Positions 8,458 to 18,452 of a stretch of DNA of 51,195 bases are shown in pieces. Below the pieces are notes generated by a model. That model saw only the letters and a program-made list of their open reading frames with translations, was not told the origin of the DNA and made no database searches. This DNA comes from Acidobacteriota bacterium. Lineage in GTDB: Bacteria; Acidobacteriota; Terriglobia; Terriglobales; Acidobacteriaceae. The position numbers and the translations under genes are program-made. Position 1 is the stretch's first letter; every line of letters starts with the position of its first letter. The stretch is taken from NCBI GenBank assembly GCA_021805025.1, contig JAJZGF010000010.1:1-51195 (forward strand). The letters are read 5' to 3'.

Positions 8458-9405
8458 ACCAGCAAAGGCCGCGAGCAGGTAGCCAGCGTGGGCAATGGAC
8501 GAGTAAGCCAACATGCGTTTGACGTTCTGTTGACGAAGGGCAGCCACGTTGCCCACAGTCATGGAAAGCACCGCGACGCACCAGAGCAGAGGCGCCCAGG
8601 AAGAGCGCAGCGTGGGAAAGATTTCGTAGACCACGCGAAGCAGGAGAGCAAACGTCGCAGCCTTCGGAGCGGTGGACATCAGTGCTACAACGGGGGAAGG
8701 CGCACCCTCATATACATCCGGCGTCCAGACGTGAAAGGGAGCGGCTGAAACCTTGAAAAGAATTCCAACCACCATCAATGCCATTGCCGCGAGCACCATG
8801 GTGTGATTCTGAGCTGTGGGAAGCAGGCGTGAAAGCTCGTAGATCTGAGTTGTCCCAGTCGCTCCGAACGCCAGCGCAATGCCGTAGAGCAGAAACCCGG
8901 TGGCAAACGACCCCAGAAGGAAGTACTTGATGGCAGCCTCTGGACTGCGGCCCGATTCCTTGCGATAGCAAGCCAGGACGTATGTCGCAATCGAAGAGAT
9001 CTCAAGTGCAATAAAGATGACCAGGAGTTCAATGCCGGAGGTCAGCAGGCACATGCCAACTGCGCCTAGAACTACAAGTGCGTAATACTCACCCTGATTG
9101 TGGCTCTCGGCAGGCAGGGAATCCAAAGAGAGCAGCAACACTACCAGCACGATGCCGCATATGAGTACATGGAAGAAGACGGTGAACGGGCTGGTTTCTA
9201 CCGTGGAGTAGAAAGCCGTTCCTGCCGGCAGCGAAAGTTGCCAGAGGCTGGCCCAGAGGGCAAGGGTCGTACCGAGAGCGGCTACCCACCCCAGCGCGCG
9301 TCGCGGTGCGTTCGCGGGCAGCGATGCGTCCGCGAGCATGATGAGAACGCCCGTCAGCGTGAGGACGATTTCAGGAAGAATGCGTAACATATCACCGGGG
9401 TTCAT
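7873..9405 (-). CDS. nuoN: NADH-quinone oxidoreductase subunit N
   Basis: Antiporter-like proton-pumping subunit in the membrane arm of complex I. It is 510 aa, the family length, and multi-spanning throughout. Conserved segments include ALEISSIATYVLACYRKESGRSPEAA-like sequence (helix with the key Glu), KYFLLGSFATGFLLYG, and KVSAAPFHVWTPDVYEGAP (essential Lys and the loop helix motif). It is the last gene of the nuo operon and overlaps nuoM by 4 nt. The tail after ALQAAE runs on for about 30 polar residues and ends inside DNA that also codes, on the other strand, for the glycosyltransferase part of the chimera. The native stop may therefore have been lost when that junction formed. Confidence 0.95.
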   Translation of the reverse strand: MNPGDMLRILPEIVLTLTGVLIMLADASLPANAPRRALGWVAALGTTLALWASLWQLSLPAGTAFYSTVETSPFTVFFHVLICGIVLVVLLLSLDSLPAESHNQGEYYALVVLGAVGMCLLTSGIELLVIFIALEISSIATYVLACYRKESGRSPEAAIKYFLLGSFATGFLLYGIALAFGATGTTQIYELSRLLPTAQNHTMVLAAMALMVVGILFKVSAAPFHVWTPDVYEGAPSPVVALMSTAPKAATFALLLRVVYEIFPTLRSSWAPLLWCVAVLSMTVGNVAALRQQNVKRMLAYSSIAHAGYLLAAFAGLGPSGIAAASFYTAAYAAMNVGIFAVVTMVGGYDDQRSMIADYRGLIYRAPLLGGLLIFFLTSLVGIPFTAGFFGKFYAFSAAVGGNAIWLALIGLLNSGLAAAYYLRLAFVTVQPAPDTESFAKVATPTVGVAVAAALLFTVGATLVLGIIPTQALQAAETGAHTLQVPANDENPAYITEGTQQPRGNRDGIE

Positions 9406-10931
9406 TGCTGGCCCTCCCCGGATGCAGCGAGGCTCAGACTGGGTTGAGGCAACGTGATCGAACCTTTCAAAGTAGGTGGACCTGTACGATTCTCGATGGT
9501 CGGCAGCCAGATGGATGGTGCAACGCCCATCCCCAGCATGAGAGCAACAAGCGGCCAGAGAATCAACAATTCGCCCAAGCGCAAATCGGAAGCGGGCTTG
9601 TCTGCGGCCAATGGACTTTGCGGTCCGTAAAAGAGCCGCTGCACCAGCCAGAGCATATAGGCCGCACCCAGGATGACGCCGACGGTTGCGGCGACTGCCC
9701 AGCCGCGGTTGACGCCCGTGAAAGTGCTGGAAAGAATCAGGAATTCGCCCACGAATCCATTGAGCATCGGCAGGCCGATCATAGCCAGCGAGGTAATGAC
9801 GAAAAGCGTTGCTGTCTGTGGGACCTTTGCAGCTAGCCCTCCGTAGCAGGCAATCTGACTTGTTCCGTAGCGCGCCTCAAGGATGCCGAGGAGCAGGAAG
9901 AGCGAGCCGTCGACGACGCCGTGGTTGAGTATCTGATAAATTGCGCCGTCCCAGCCGGTGAAGGTGAGGCCGTAGATGCCCAGGGTGATGAGGCTGAGAT
10001 GGCTAAGAGCGGCAAACGCAAGGAGGCGCCAGAAATCGCGCTGTACAAGAGCTAGACAGGCTCCGTAGAGCAGTCCGATGACAGCAAGTGCGACCAGCCA
10101 GGGAGCGAGCGCACGAGCCTGCACCGGAAAGAGACCCACGTGAAAGCGCAACATGGAGTAAAGTCCCAGTTTGCCGGCGACGACCATGGCCAGAGCGACG
10201 GGGGCCTCGCTGAAGGTATCGGCCAGCCAGCCGTGCAGCGGAAAGACGGGCACCTTGACCGCAAAGGCGAAGAGGAATGCAATCGCAACCCAGCAGAGCG
10301 GTCCGGCGGGCAGACCACCGCTGGCGATCAGAATCTGGAGGTCGGCGAAGTTGAAGGTGCCTGTGTTGGCGTAGAGCCAGAGTATAGCAACCAGCAAGGG
10401 CGCAGAGGGAATGAACGTGAAGAGGAAAAACTTGAGGGCAGCCTTGGACCCGTCTTTGCGACCGTACATCGCGATCAGGATGGCCATGGGGACCAGGGAT
10501 AGCTCCCAAAAGCCGTAGTAAAGCATAAGGTCCAGCGACAGGAAGACGCCGAGCATTGCTGTTTGCTGCACCAGAAAGAGCGCATAAAAAATTTTGCGGC
10601 GCTGATGGATGGCGTTCCAACTGGCGACGATGCCGATGGGCGCGAGCAAACCTGCTAGCACGACCAGCCAAAGGCTGAGGCCATCAACTCCCACGTGATA
10701 GTAGATTGCGGGATTCTCAATCCAGAGACGACTGGTCTCAAACTGAAATCCGTGCTGGCTCAGAACAAAGTGCGCGGGAAGATGGAGCGTGAGGCCCAAG
10801 GTGACAAGGGTAGTGAGCAAACCGATCCAGGCTGGCAGCTTGCCGCGGTCCGGTAGGATCGCGATGAGAGCCGCGCCAGCCAGTGGAGCCAGAAGGATGA
10901 CAGTCAGGATGGATTCGTTGAGGTATGTCAT
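9402..10931 (-). CDS. nuoM: NADH-quinone oxidoreductase subunit M
   Basis: Second antiporter-like subunit of the complex I membrane arm, 509 aa. Recognised by YHVGVDGLSLWLVVLAGLL near the N-terminus, FWELSLVPMAILI (helix Glu), KFFLFTFIPSAPLLV, KVPVFPLHGWLADTFSEAP (pump Lys and the loop), and LNHGVVDGSLFLLLG. It begins 3 nt after the nuoL stop, and its stop overlaps the nuoN start (9402-9405), so it is translated from the same mRNA. The C-terminus ends in a Gly/Ser/Pro-rich soluble tail (LPQPSLSLAASGEGQQ). No damage is visible. Confidence 0.96.
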   Translation of the reverse strand: MTYLNESILTVILLAPLAGAALIAILPDRGKLPAWIGLLTTLVTLGLTLHLPAHFVLSQHGFQFETSRLWIENPAIYYHVGVDGLSLWLVVLAGLLAPIGIVASWNAIHQRRKIFYALFLVQQTAMLGVFLSLDLMLYYGFWELSLVPMAILIAMYGRKDGSKAALKFFLFTFIPSAPLLVAILWLYANTGTFNFADLQILIASGGLPAGPLCWVAIAFLFAFAVKVPVFPLHGWLADTFSEAPVALAMVVAGKLGLYSMLRFHVGLFPVQARALAPWLVALAVIGLLYGACLALVQRDFWRLLAFAALSHLSLITLGIYGLTFTGWDGAIYQILNHGVVDGSLFLLLGILEARYGTSQIACYGGLAAKVPQTATLFVITSLAMIGLPMLNGFVGEFLILSSTFTGVNRGWAVAATVGVILGAAYMLWLVQRLFYGPQSPLAADKPASDLRLGELLILWPLVALMLGMGVAPSIWLPTIENRTGPPTLKGSITLPQPSLSLAASGEGQQ

Positions 10932-10934
10932 GGT

Positions 10935-12869
10935 TTATCGCCCCATCCCGCTGACGTGCATGCCGAGCGTTGCTGGAAGAAGGAAAAACAGCAATACAAC
11001 TGCAGCGCCCAGAGTCAGCCAGGCGGCATAGGAGCGCAGGTTTCCGGATTGCCAGCGCTGAAGAATCGCTCCGGCGAATTGCGCGGTTCCGGCGAGGAGC
11101 CATGTGGCGCCTCCGAGGATCGCGACATCGACAACCCATTCAAGGACATACTGCGAGATGGCCAGCAGCGGCTTGACGACGGTATATCCGTAGATCTCGT
11201 CGACAAAGTATTTGTTGATCAGCAATTTGTATCCGGCTGGCATGGCGGCGGCAAGATTACCCGCACTCTCCGGGCGCTGACGATAGAGCCGGTCGGCAAT
11301 CAGCCAGCCAAGCAGAGCAACGGCGACGGCCACGATGCTGAGAAGTATCTCCAACTGGGTGCTGCCGCTTTCAGATGCGCTCGTGCCGACGACCGGAGCA
11401 AGGAAGGTGCCGAAGCGGCCCATGCCGATCCAGCCGCCGCCGATTGAAAGGAGTGCGAGAATTGACAGCGGCGCGAGCATGGACCAGGGGCTCTCATGCG
11501 GATGGACGTCGTGACTCCGCGACTCTCCGAGAAAGGTGAGGTACCAGAGACGGAACATATAGAAGGATGTGAGCAGCGCCGTGACTACGCCGGCGAACCA
11601 GAAGATCTTGCCGCCGGGCCCCTGAAGAAAGGCTGCGTAAAGGATCGCGTCCTTGGAGAAGAAGCCGGCAAAGGGGAAGAAGCCGGCGATGGCAAAGACC
11701 GCAGCGGTCATGGTCCAGAAGGTGACGGGTATCTTTTTGCGCAGGCCACCCATCTTGCGCAGGTCCTGTTCGCCGCCGAGCGCGTGGATGACAGAGCCGG
11801 CAGCGAGGAAGAGCAATGCCTTGAAGAAGGCGTGTGTCATCAGGTGAAAGATCGCCGCTGAGTAGGCCGCAACGCCGCAGGCGAGAAACATGTAGCCGAG
11901 TTGAGAGATGGTCGAGTAGGCGAGGACTCGTTTGATGTCGTTCTGCACCAGGCCAATGGTGGCGGCAAAGAGGGCCGTGGCCGCGCCGACGATGGCAACG
12001 ATACCGAGTGCGAAGGGTGAGCGATCAAAAATTGCATGAGTGCGGGCGATCATGTAGACGCCGGCTGTAACCATGGTGGCCGCGTGAATAAGTGCGGAGA
12101 CGGGCGTGGGGCCTTCCATCGCGTCGGGTAGCCAGACATAGAGCGGAAGCTGCGCGCTCTTTCCGGTGGCGCCAACGAGCAGGCAGAGGGCGATGACGGT
12201 GAGCACCCCTCCCTGCCAGGCGGGCGCTGCGGCCAGCTTTGCGGCGATCTCACTGAATGTGAGCGTGCCGAAGTTGGCCAGCAGAAGGAAGATGCCGATA
12301 AGGAAGCCGAAGTCTCCAATTCGGTTAACGATGAAGGCCTTCTTGCCAGCGTCTGCCGCGGAGTTCTTCTGGAAGTAGAAGCCGATCAGCAGGTAAGACG
12401 CGAGGCCCACGCCCTCCCAGCCGATGAACATCACCAGGGCATTGCCGGCAAGCACAAGAACCGTCATGAAGAACATGAACAGGTTCATGTAGCTGAAGAA
12501 GCGCCAGTAGCCATCTTCGTGAGCCATGTAGCCGACTGAGTAAATATGGATGAGAAGGCCTACGCCGGTGACCACCAGCAGCATCACGAGCGATAGCTGA
12601 TCGAGGACGAAGCTGAAGCCGATGTGCAGCGCGCCGGCGTCGATCCAGCCTACGGGGCAGGTTTCGACGAAGGGCAGGGAAGGCAGTGTTGCGCCAAAGC
12701 CGAGCAGGCCGCGAGCTGCGCTCAGCACGATGGCGAAGGACCACAGCGGCGTCAGCAGTGCAATTGTTGTCACCAGCCATTTCGGCAGTCGGGAGCCAAG
12801 GACTCCGTTTAGCAGAAAGCCTGCAAAAGGGAACAGAGGAATCAGCCAGAGATGGAGTGAATCGTTCAT
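10935..12869 (-). CDS. nuoL: NADH-quinone oxidoreductase subunit L
   Basis: Largest antiporter-like subunit of the complex I membrane arm, 644 aa, including the long lateral helix at the C-terminus. Diagnostic stretches are [39 protein letters not shown] (helix Glu), [20 protein letters not shown] (pump Lys) and [19 protein letters not shown]. The ATG overlaps the nuoK stop by 4 nt (12866-12869), indicating translational coupling. The length and the motifs checked are as expected for the family. Confidence 0.97.
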   Translation of the reverse strand: MNDSLHLWLIPLFPFAGFLLNGVLGSRLPKWLVTTIALLTPLWSFAIVLSAARGLLGFGATLPSLPFVETCPVGWIDAGALHIGFSFVLDQLSLVMLLVVTGVGLLIHIYSVGYMAHEDGYWRFFSYMNLFMFFMTVLVLAGNALVMFIGWEGVGLASYLLIGFYFQKNSAADAGKKAFIVNRIGDFGFLIGIFLLLANFGTLTFSEIAAKLAAAPAWQGGVLTVIALCLLVGATGKSAQLPLYVWLPDAMEGPTPVSALIHAATMVTAGVYMIARTHAIFDRSPFALGIVAIVGAATALFAATIGLVQNDIKRVLAYSTISQLGYMFLACGVAAYSAAIFHLMTHAFFKALLFLAAGSVIHALGGEQDLRKMGGLRKKIPVTFWTMTAAVFAIAGFFPFAGFFSKDAILYAAFLQGPGGKIFWFAGVVTALLTSFYMFRLWYLTFLGESRSHDVHPHESPWSMLAPLSILALLSIGGGWIGMGRFGTFLAPVVGTSASESGSTQLEILLSIVAVAVALLGWLIADRLYRQRPESAGNLAAAMPAGYKLLINKYFVDEIYGYTVVKPLLAISQYVLEWVVDVAILGGATWLLAGTAQFAGAILQRWQSGNLRSYAAWLTLGAAVVLLFFLLPATLGMHVSGMGR

Positions 12870-13201
12870 AGTTTCATCAGGTCGATACGGTCGACGGCCA
12901 GCGTAGCGCGGGCGCGGAAAACGGCGATAATGATGGCCAGACCGACGGCTGCTTCAGCCGCGGCCACCATCATCACAAAAAACACAAAAATCTGGCCCTT
13001 GACCGCATGCCACTGATGAGCAAAGGTCACAAAGGATAGGTTGACGGCATTCAGCATCAGCTCAATCGACATAAAGACTGTGATGAGATTGCGCTTGATG
13101 AGAAAGCCAATGACACCGAGCGAAAACAGGATTGCACTCAGCATGAGATACCAGGCAAGTGGAATGCCGGGTTGAGCCAGACCTGCGGAAGCTGGATTCA
13201 C
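12866..13201 (-). CDS. nuoK: NADH-quinone oxidoreductase subunit K
   Basis: Small three-helix subunit of the complex I proton channel region, 111 aa. The helix [13 protein letters not shown] carries the conserved Glu, and [18 protein letters not shown] carries the second conserved Glu used in proton transfer. The N-terminus ([19 protein letters not shown]) is about 10 residues longer than in E. coli; an internal ATG at MLSAILF would be too short. It is overlapped by 4 nt at both ends, with nuoJ upstream and nuoL downstream. Confidence 0.95.
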   Translation of the reverse strand: MNPASAGLAQPGIPLAWYLMLSAILFSLGVIGFLIKRNLITVFMSIELMLNAVNLSFVTFAHQWHAVKGQIFVFFVMMVAAAEAAVGLAIIIAVFRARATLAVDRIDLMKL

Positions 13202-13710
13202 TTGCTTGCCGACCTTTCCCCATCGCCGTGACGGGTAAGTGCCACGGCGCCCAGAATGGCAATAAGAATCAGGACAGAGGTGACTTCGAACGGCAGAAGC
13301 AGCTTTGTGAAGAGCACGGCGCTCAGATCGTCGGTAGACGTGACGCCCTCCTGCATGGCAGCGCGTCCCAGGCCATGGGCTTTCAGCAGCACAGTGGCAA
13401 GCAAGGCAAGAAAGGCTGCCACGGCTGGGAACCCAACGACACGCGCTGCCCGGCTGCCGAGTGTTCGTTCTTCGCGTCCCGCGTTGAGCAGCATAATGAC
13501 AAACGTAAACAGGACCATCACGGCTCCGGCATAGACAATTACCTGGGCCGCGGCCAGGAACTCGGCGCCGAGTAGCAGATAGAGAACAGCCAGCGAGGTC
13601 ATCACCACAATCAGCGAAAGTGCGCTGTTGATGGGATGCGTCTGGAGCAGGAGGTTAACCGCTCCGGCCAGACAAAGTGCGGCAAAGATGAAGAACAGAA
13701 TTAGGTGCAT
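13198..13710 (-). CDS. nuoJ: NADH-quinone oxidoreductase subunit J
   Basis: Membrane subunit of complex I containing the pi-bulge helix near the quinone site, 170 aa. I place the start at the ATG at 13710 ([17 protein letters not shown]), which matches the family; an ATG at 13752 would add residues that overlap the nuoH end. The motif LNAGREER and the helix [19 protein letters not shown] are typical. It follows nuoH by 7 nt. In most operons nuoI sits between nuoH and nuoJ, and here there is no room for it. Confidence 0.94.
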   Translation of the reverse strand: MHLILFFIFAALCLAGAVNLLLQTHPINSALSLIVVMTSLAVLYLLLGAEFLAAAQVIVYAGAVMVLFTFVIMLLNAGREERTLGSRAARVVGFPAVAAFLALLATVLLKAHGLGRAAMQEGVTSTDDLSAVLFTKLLLPFEVTSVLILIAILGAVALTRHGDGERSASK

Positions 13711-13717
13711 CGTTCGG

Positions 13718-14764
13718 TCACTTATACGCAAGCCAGAGGCTTGTGCCCACAATGTTGAGGATGGCGAGGGGAAGCAGGTAACGCCATCCGTAGTTCATCA
13801 GCTGGTCATAACGGAAGCGCGGCAACGTGCCGCGTACCCAAACGTAGAGGAAAAGGAAAGAGAACACCTTGAGCACGAACCAGAAGATCGGGAGCAGCGC
13901 CTGGATGACAATGTTGTCCGGCAACGGAATCAGGTTGCCGAAGGGACTGGTCCAGCCGCCGAGAAAGAGGAGCGTGGCCACGCAGCCCACGGTGATCATG
14001 TTGGCATACTCGGCCATGAAGAACATGGCGAACTTCATTGAGCTATATTCTGTGTGGTATCCAGCCGTGAGTTCGCTCTCTGCCTCGGGCAGATCGAAAG
14101 GCGAGCGGTTCGTCTCTGCATAAGCGGCCATCAGGTAAATAAAGAAGGCGATAAACTGCAGCCCGCCAAAGATGTTCCAGGTGAGCAACCCTTCGCTCGA
14201 CTGGCTCTCCACAATGATCCGCAGATTGAGCGACCCGGCACGCATCACTACGCCGACCAGGGAAAGGCCCAACGCCAGCTCATAACTGATGAGCTGCGCG
14301 GAGGATCGAAGCGAGCCGAGCAGGGAATACTTATTATTCGACGACCAACCCGCAAGCGCCACGCCGTAAACGCCGATTGAAGTGATCCCAAGGATGACCA
14401 GGAGGCCAATGTTTACATCCGAAATTTGGAAGAGATGAAAACCATTGCGCCCGACACGCGGGTCGCCAAAGGGAACCACGGCAATGGAGATAAGCGCGCA
14501 TCCCAGGGCGATGATGGGAGCCAGCAGATAGAGGGGCCGGTATACAGCGGTGGGAATAATGTCTTCCTTCAGAAAGGACTTGGCTCCATCCACGAGGGGC
14601 TGCAGCAAGCCGAAGGGGCCGACGCGGCTGGGTCCCCAGCGGTTCTGGATGCGGCCTACCAGCTTGCGCTCCAGCAGGACTGTGTAGGCGACGCCTACCA
14701 GAAGGACCACCGTCACCACGGCAACCTTCAGCAAGCTCCAAAGGAAAAATTGCAACATCGTCAC
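13718..14764 (-). CDS. nuoH: NADH-quinone oxidoreductase subunit H
   Basis: Eight-helix subunit that forms the quinone chamber with NuoB and NuoD, about 348 aa. Key sequence includes LLERKLVGRIQNRWGPSRVGPFGLLQPLVDGAKSFLKED-type signature near residue 30, AYAETNRSPFDLPEAESELTAGYHTEYSSMKFAMFFMAEY (the charged E-channel loop) and WVRGTLPRFRYDQLM. The start is GTG at 14764, with an ATG two codons later; an AGAGG lies about 10 nt before the GTG. It starts 31 nt after the nuoG stop. Confidence 0.96.
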   Translation of the reverse strand: MTMLQFFLWSLLKVAVVTVVLLVGVAYTVLLERKLVGRIQNRWGPSRVGPFGLLQPLVDGAKSFLKEDIIPTAVYRPLYLLAPIIALGCALISIAVVPFGDPRVGRNGFHLFQISDVNIGLLVILGITSIGVYGVALAGWSSNNKYSLLGSLRSSAQLISYELALGLSLVGVVMRAGSLNLRIIVESQSSEGLLTWNIFGGLQFIAFFIYLMAAYAETNRSPFDLPEAESELTAGYHTEYSSMKFAMFFMAEYANMITVGCVATLLFLGGWTSPFGNLIPLPDNIVIQALLPIFWFVLKVFSFLFLYVWVRGTLPRFRYDQLMNYGWRYLLPLAILNIVGTSLWLAYK

Positions 14765-14795
14765 GAGTTTTCAGCCTCTCTTGCCAAACTCATCT

Positions 14796-17126
14796 TCAAT
14801 CCGCTGCGGTCTCAGCCCTCGCCGGTGTCTGATGCCGCTGCAGATCCTTGAGCGAGTCGCTGTAATAGCCGAGTGTTCCGGAGGTAAACAATCCATTGTG
14901 TGTCGGCGTAACCAGGTCCGGTCCGGAGAGCGCCGAGACGGGCACGAAGCCCGGATCGGTTGTTGCATCATTTCCGCCAAAAAGGTTCGGACGATCCAGC
15001 TTGTAGGCAGGCACCAGACGCTCAATTTCATCCAGTGCGGCGAGCGGGTCAAAGGGACTGAGCTTGGGCTCCAGCCCACGTGCGGCCAGCCACACCGCAT
15101 GGCGATCGGCTTCACCTGCTTGCGCTCCGCGCGACTGGCCGAGGTCGGCGGTCATGCCGGTCTTGCCGAAGGGCACAAGCGCCTTTACGTCCACGCCCAT
15201 GGCTCCCGCCAGACGGACGAGGATCTCAAAGTCAGGCTTGGTTCCGGCGCGGTCCGCGCCTTTTTTGACCAGTTGTACGTCGCCATAAGTGTTGGTAATC
15301 GTGCCTGTCTTCTCATAGAGACTGGCGGCAGGGAAGACTACGTCGGCGAGAGCGGCGGTCTCGGTAAGGAAGATGTCCTGCACGATCACAAACGTGCCTT
15401 TGAGTTGCGCCGGGTCGCTGCGGAGGCTGCTCACAGGATTGGCGCCGACAATGAACAGTGCTCCGAGTTGGCCATTGGCCGCGGCTGCCAGCATCTCCGG
15501 ATGCGTTTTGCCGGGCGCGGTCGGCATGCCGGAGTACTCGGCTGCAAAAGCGCCGGGCGTCGTGACCGGAACATAGCCGGGGAGCAGGCTGGGCAGCAGG
15601 CCCATGTCTGCTGCGCCGCGGGAATTGGCGAGGTCACCGAGAAAGGCGAAGCGGACATTGGGACGATTCACACCCCACTGCACGAGCTCCTCGACCGGCG
15701 CTCCGCGGTACTCCTGTCCGAAGATGACGACCAGCGATTCCTCGGCGAGCAGTGCTTCGCGGAACGCGGTGTTCGCGATGGCGGCGTCGCTGCCGCCAAG
15801 ATAGGCCGGCAGATGTGTATAGCCATTGGCGGACAGGCGAAGAACAGCTTTGGCCTGGCGTTCGAGCTTAATCTCGGCCGTATTGGCAATGTAGAGCCGG
15901 GCGCGGTTGAGCCGCACATTGGTGCGCAGCTCCCAGGCCAGCAATGGATGCTCTTCTGTTGGATTGCCGCCTATCAGAAGGATGGCTGGGGCCGCGGCGA
16001 TTTCGCGCAGGCTCGCGGAGCGGCCGGTGTGTCCCGCAAGCGCATGAGCAAAAGCCGAGTAGTCGGTCGTCCGCTCATGGTCAATATTGTTGGTTTGAAG
16101 CACCGCACGCGCAAACTTTTGCAGCAGATAATTCTCTTCGTTAGTCGTGACGTTAGAGCCGATCACGCCTATGGCCGAGCCGCCGCGGCTGTCGCGAACT
16201 TCTTTGAGCCTGGCTGCGGCAACGCGTAATGCGTGCTCCCAGGTAGCGGGTTCGAGTTTGCCCGCCGCATTGCGGACCAGCGGCTTCGACAACCGTTCTG
16301 GATTTTCAACAAAGTCGAACCCGAACCTGCCCTTGGCGCAAAGAAAGTCGCCGTTGATGCCGCTCTTGTCGCGATTGTCGGCCCGGACGATCGCGGAGCC
16401 GTCATTCGACTGGCGCACGCCGAGGGTGACTTTGCAGCCGTCCGCGCAGTGGGTGCAAACCGTGGAGACGTGATTCATCTCCCAGGGCCGCGTCTTGTAG
16501 CGGTAACTGCCGCTCGTCAGCGCACCGACAGGGCAGACGTCGATGCACATGCCGCACTGTTCGCAGTCGAGGCGGTCGCCGCCGTTGGGAGCGATGACCG
16601 CACTGGCGCCACGATTCTGCACGCCCAGCGCCCACACGTCCATGCCTTCGCCGCACATGCGGATGCAGCGGTAGCAGAGAATGCAGCGCGGGCGGTCATA
16701 GAAGACGGCCGGGGACCATTGTTGTTCCTCGCGGTGCTGCTTGGCCTCGGCGTAGAGGCTCTCACCCGCGCCGTACTTGAAGGTCATGTCCTGCAACTCG
16801 CACTCGCCGCCTGCATCGCAGACCGGGCAGTCGAGCGGGTGATTGCCAAGCAGCAGTTCGATGGTGGCCTTGCGCGCCTGGGTGATTTCCGGCGAATCCG
16901 TAATGAAGACTTGGCCCTCGGCGACGGTCGTGGTGCAAGCGGTCTGCAGTTTGGGCACCTTTTCCTGGCGAACGACGCACATGCGGCAGGCAGCCTGAAG
17001 ACTGAGGCCGGGATAGTAGCAAAAGGCCGGAATCTCGATGCCTGCCTTGCGGCAAACGTCAATGAGCAACGCGCCGGCCGGCGCCGTGAGCTTTTTGCCG
17101 TCAACTGTAATCGTTACGTCTGCCAT
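14796..17126 (-). CDS. nuoG: NADH-quinone oxidoreductase subunit G (iron-sulfur)
   Basis: Large peripheral-arm subunit that carries the electron wire from NuoE/F inward, 776 aa. Visible cluster sites, in order, are the [2Fe-2S] cysteines (FCYYPGLSLQAACRMC and a later Cys), the His/Cys4 site HPLDCPVCDAGGECELQD, and the ferredoxin-like CILCYRCIRMC and CEQCGMCIDVCPVGAL. After these comes CTHCADGCKVTLG followed by LCAKGRFGFDF, the extra four-Cys set that binds cluster N7 in some bacteria. The remaining about 500 residues form the molybdopterin-oxidoreductase-like fold without cofactor sites I could identify. It begins 15 nt after the nuoF stop. Confidence 0.96.
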   Translation of the reverse strand: MADVTITVDGKKLTAPAGALLIDVCRKAGIEIPAFCYYPGLSLQAACRMCVVRQEKVPKLQTACTTTVAEGQVFITDSPEITQARKATIELLLGNHPLDCPVCDAGGECELQDMTFKYGAGESLYAEAKQHREEQQWSPAVFYDRPRCILCYRCIRMCGEGMDVWALGVQNRGASAVIAPNGGDRLDCEQCGMCIDVCPVGALTSGSYRYKTRPWEMNHVSTVCTHCADGCKVTLGVRQSNDGSAIVRADNRDKSGINGDFLCAKGRFGFDFVENPERLSKPLVRNAAGKLEPATWEHALRVAAARLKEVRDSRGGSAIGVIGSNVTTNEENYLLQKFARAVLQTNNIDHERTTDYSAFAHALAGHTGRSASLREIAAAPAILLIGGNPTEEHPLLAWELRTNVRLNRARLYIANTAEIKLERQAKAVLRLSANGYTHLPAYLGGSDAAIANTAFREALLAEESLVVIFGQEYRGAPVEELVQWGVNRPNVRFAFLGDLANSRGAADMGLLPSLLPGYVPVTTPGAFAAEYSGMPTAPGKTHPEMLAAAANGQLGALFIVGANPVSSLRSDPAQLKGTFVIVQDIFLTETAALADVVFPAASLYEKTGTITNTYGDVQLVKKGADRAGTKPDFEILVRLAGAMGVDVKALVPFGKTGMTADLGQSRGAQAGEADRHAVWLAARGLEPKLSPFDPLAALDEIERLVPAYKLDRPNLFGGNDATTDPGFVPVSALSGPDLVTPTHNGLFTSGTLGYYSDSLKDLQRHQTPARAETAAD

Positions 17127-17141
17127 GCCTCTCCAGCGCCC

Positions 17142-18452
17142 CTAAACGACTGCCAATTCCGTGTGTTTGGCGAACGGACAAAGCTTGCCGTTCAGGTGAT
17201 CTTCAAATTCCTTGCGGAACTTTTTGACGAAACCCAGCGTGGGCATCGCAGCCGCATCGCCCAGCGGGCAGAAGGTGCGGCCCATCATGTTTTCGGCCAA
17301 GTACTGAATGTTGTCGATGTCCTTGGCCGTGCCGAAGCCTGCGTGAAAGCGGGTCAGCGATTTCTTGAGCCAGTCGGTACCCTCGCGGCACGGGATGCAC
17401 CAGCCGCAGCTCTCATGCTGATAGAAGCTGATGGTCCGCAGGGCGAACTCGACGATGCAGGTCTGGTCGTCGATCACGACGACGCCACCGGAGCCGAGCA
17501 TGGAACCAGCCTTACCCACCTGGTCGAAGTCCATGCCCAGGCTTTCAATCTCTTCGGGCAGCAGGACGGGAGTGGAGGAACCGCCGGGAACGACCGCCTT
17601 CAACTTGCGTCCACCGCGGACGCCTCCCGCTACGTCATAGACGATCTTCTTGAGGTTGTAGCCCATGGGGAGTTCGTAGACGCCTGGCCGCTCGACGTGA
17701 CCGCTGACGCCAAAGAGGCGCGTGCCGCCATTGCGCGGTGACCCGACTGCCGCGTAAGCCTCGCCGCCCATGGCGATGACATGGGGGACGGTGGCGATGG
17801 TCTCTGCATTATTGATGACCGTCGGGCCGCCGTAGAGGCCGACGACAGCAGGGAACGGCGGCTTGATGCGGGGTACGCCGCGCTTGCCTTCGAGCGACTC
17901 CATCAGCGCGGACTCTTCGCCCACTTCATACGCGCCCGCACCACTTTGTGTGATGATCTGGAATTCGGTGTCGGAGCCGAAGATGTTCTTGCCCAGAAAA
18001 CCCTTGGCGTAGGCATCGGCCACGGCCTTCTCCATGATTTCGAGCAGATAGCGATATTCGCCGCGCAGATAGATGAAACCGAGTTTGGAGCCGATGGCAA
18101 GGCCCGCAATGATGGTTCCTTCGATGACCGCGTGCGGGTCGTGGAGGAAGATCAGATGATCTTTGCAGGTGCCGGGCTCGCTCTCGTCGCCGTTGACCAG
18201 CACGTACTTCGCCTTGGGGCTCTGCTTGGGCACAAAGGACCACTTCATGCCGGTAGGGAAGCCCGCGCCGCCGCGTCCGCGAAGGTTCGAGGCCTTCATC
18301 TCATTGATAATCCAGTCCGGGCCCTGCGCGAGGCATTTCTTTGCGGAGTCATATCCGCCCAACTCGATGTATTTATCGATGTTTGCCGCGCCCTGGCCGA
18401 AGCGTCGGGTGACGATCTTGACCTCATCGGGATGCGAAACCAGTTTAGGCAT
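17142..18452 (-). CDS. nuoF: NADH-quinone oxidoreductase subunit F (FMN/NADH-binding)
   Basis: Subunit that oxidises NADH via FMN and passes electrons to cluster N3, 436 aa. RGRGGAGFPTGMKWSF is the glycine-rich NADH/FMN loop, NGDESEPGTCKD is the flavin site, GAGAYEVGEESALMESLEGKRG-like sequence follows, and ESCGWCIPCREGTDWL with the later RTFCPLGDAA supplies the four [4Fe-4S] cysteines. The start overlaps the nuoE stop by 8 nt. Confidence 0.96.
   Translation of the reverse strand: MPKLVSHPDEVKIVTRRFGQGAANIDKYIELGGYDSAKKCLAQGPDWIINEMKASNLRGRGGAGFPTGMKWSFVPKQSPKAKYVLVNGDESEPGTCKDHLIFLHDPHAVIEGTIIAGLAIGSKLGFIYLRGEYRYLLEIMEKAVADAYAKGFLGKNIFGSDTEFQIITQSGAGAYEVGEESALMESLEGKRGVPRIKPPFPAVVGLYGGPTVINNAETIATVPHVIAMGGEAYAAVGSPRNGGTRLFGVSGHVERPGVYELPMGYNLKKIVYDVAGGVRGGRKLKAVVPGGSSTPVLLPEEIESLGMDFDQVGKAGSMLGSGGVVVIDDQTCIVEFALRTISFYQHESCGWCIPCREGTDWLKKSLTRFHAGFGTAKDIDNIQYLAENMMGRTFCPLGDAAAMPTLGFVKKFRKEFEDHLNGKLCPFAKHTELAVV

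Noticed and set aside
12293-12300. GCCGATAA octamer inside nuoL
   Set aside because: Within coding sequence on the other strand and not before any plus-strand gene; taken as a chance match.
14781-17741. Two long plus-strand ORFs (482 and 502 codons) at 14781-16229 and 16233-17741
   Set aside because: Fully antisense to nuoG and nuoF; translations are Ala/Arg/Gly-rich shadows without domains.
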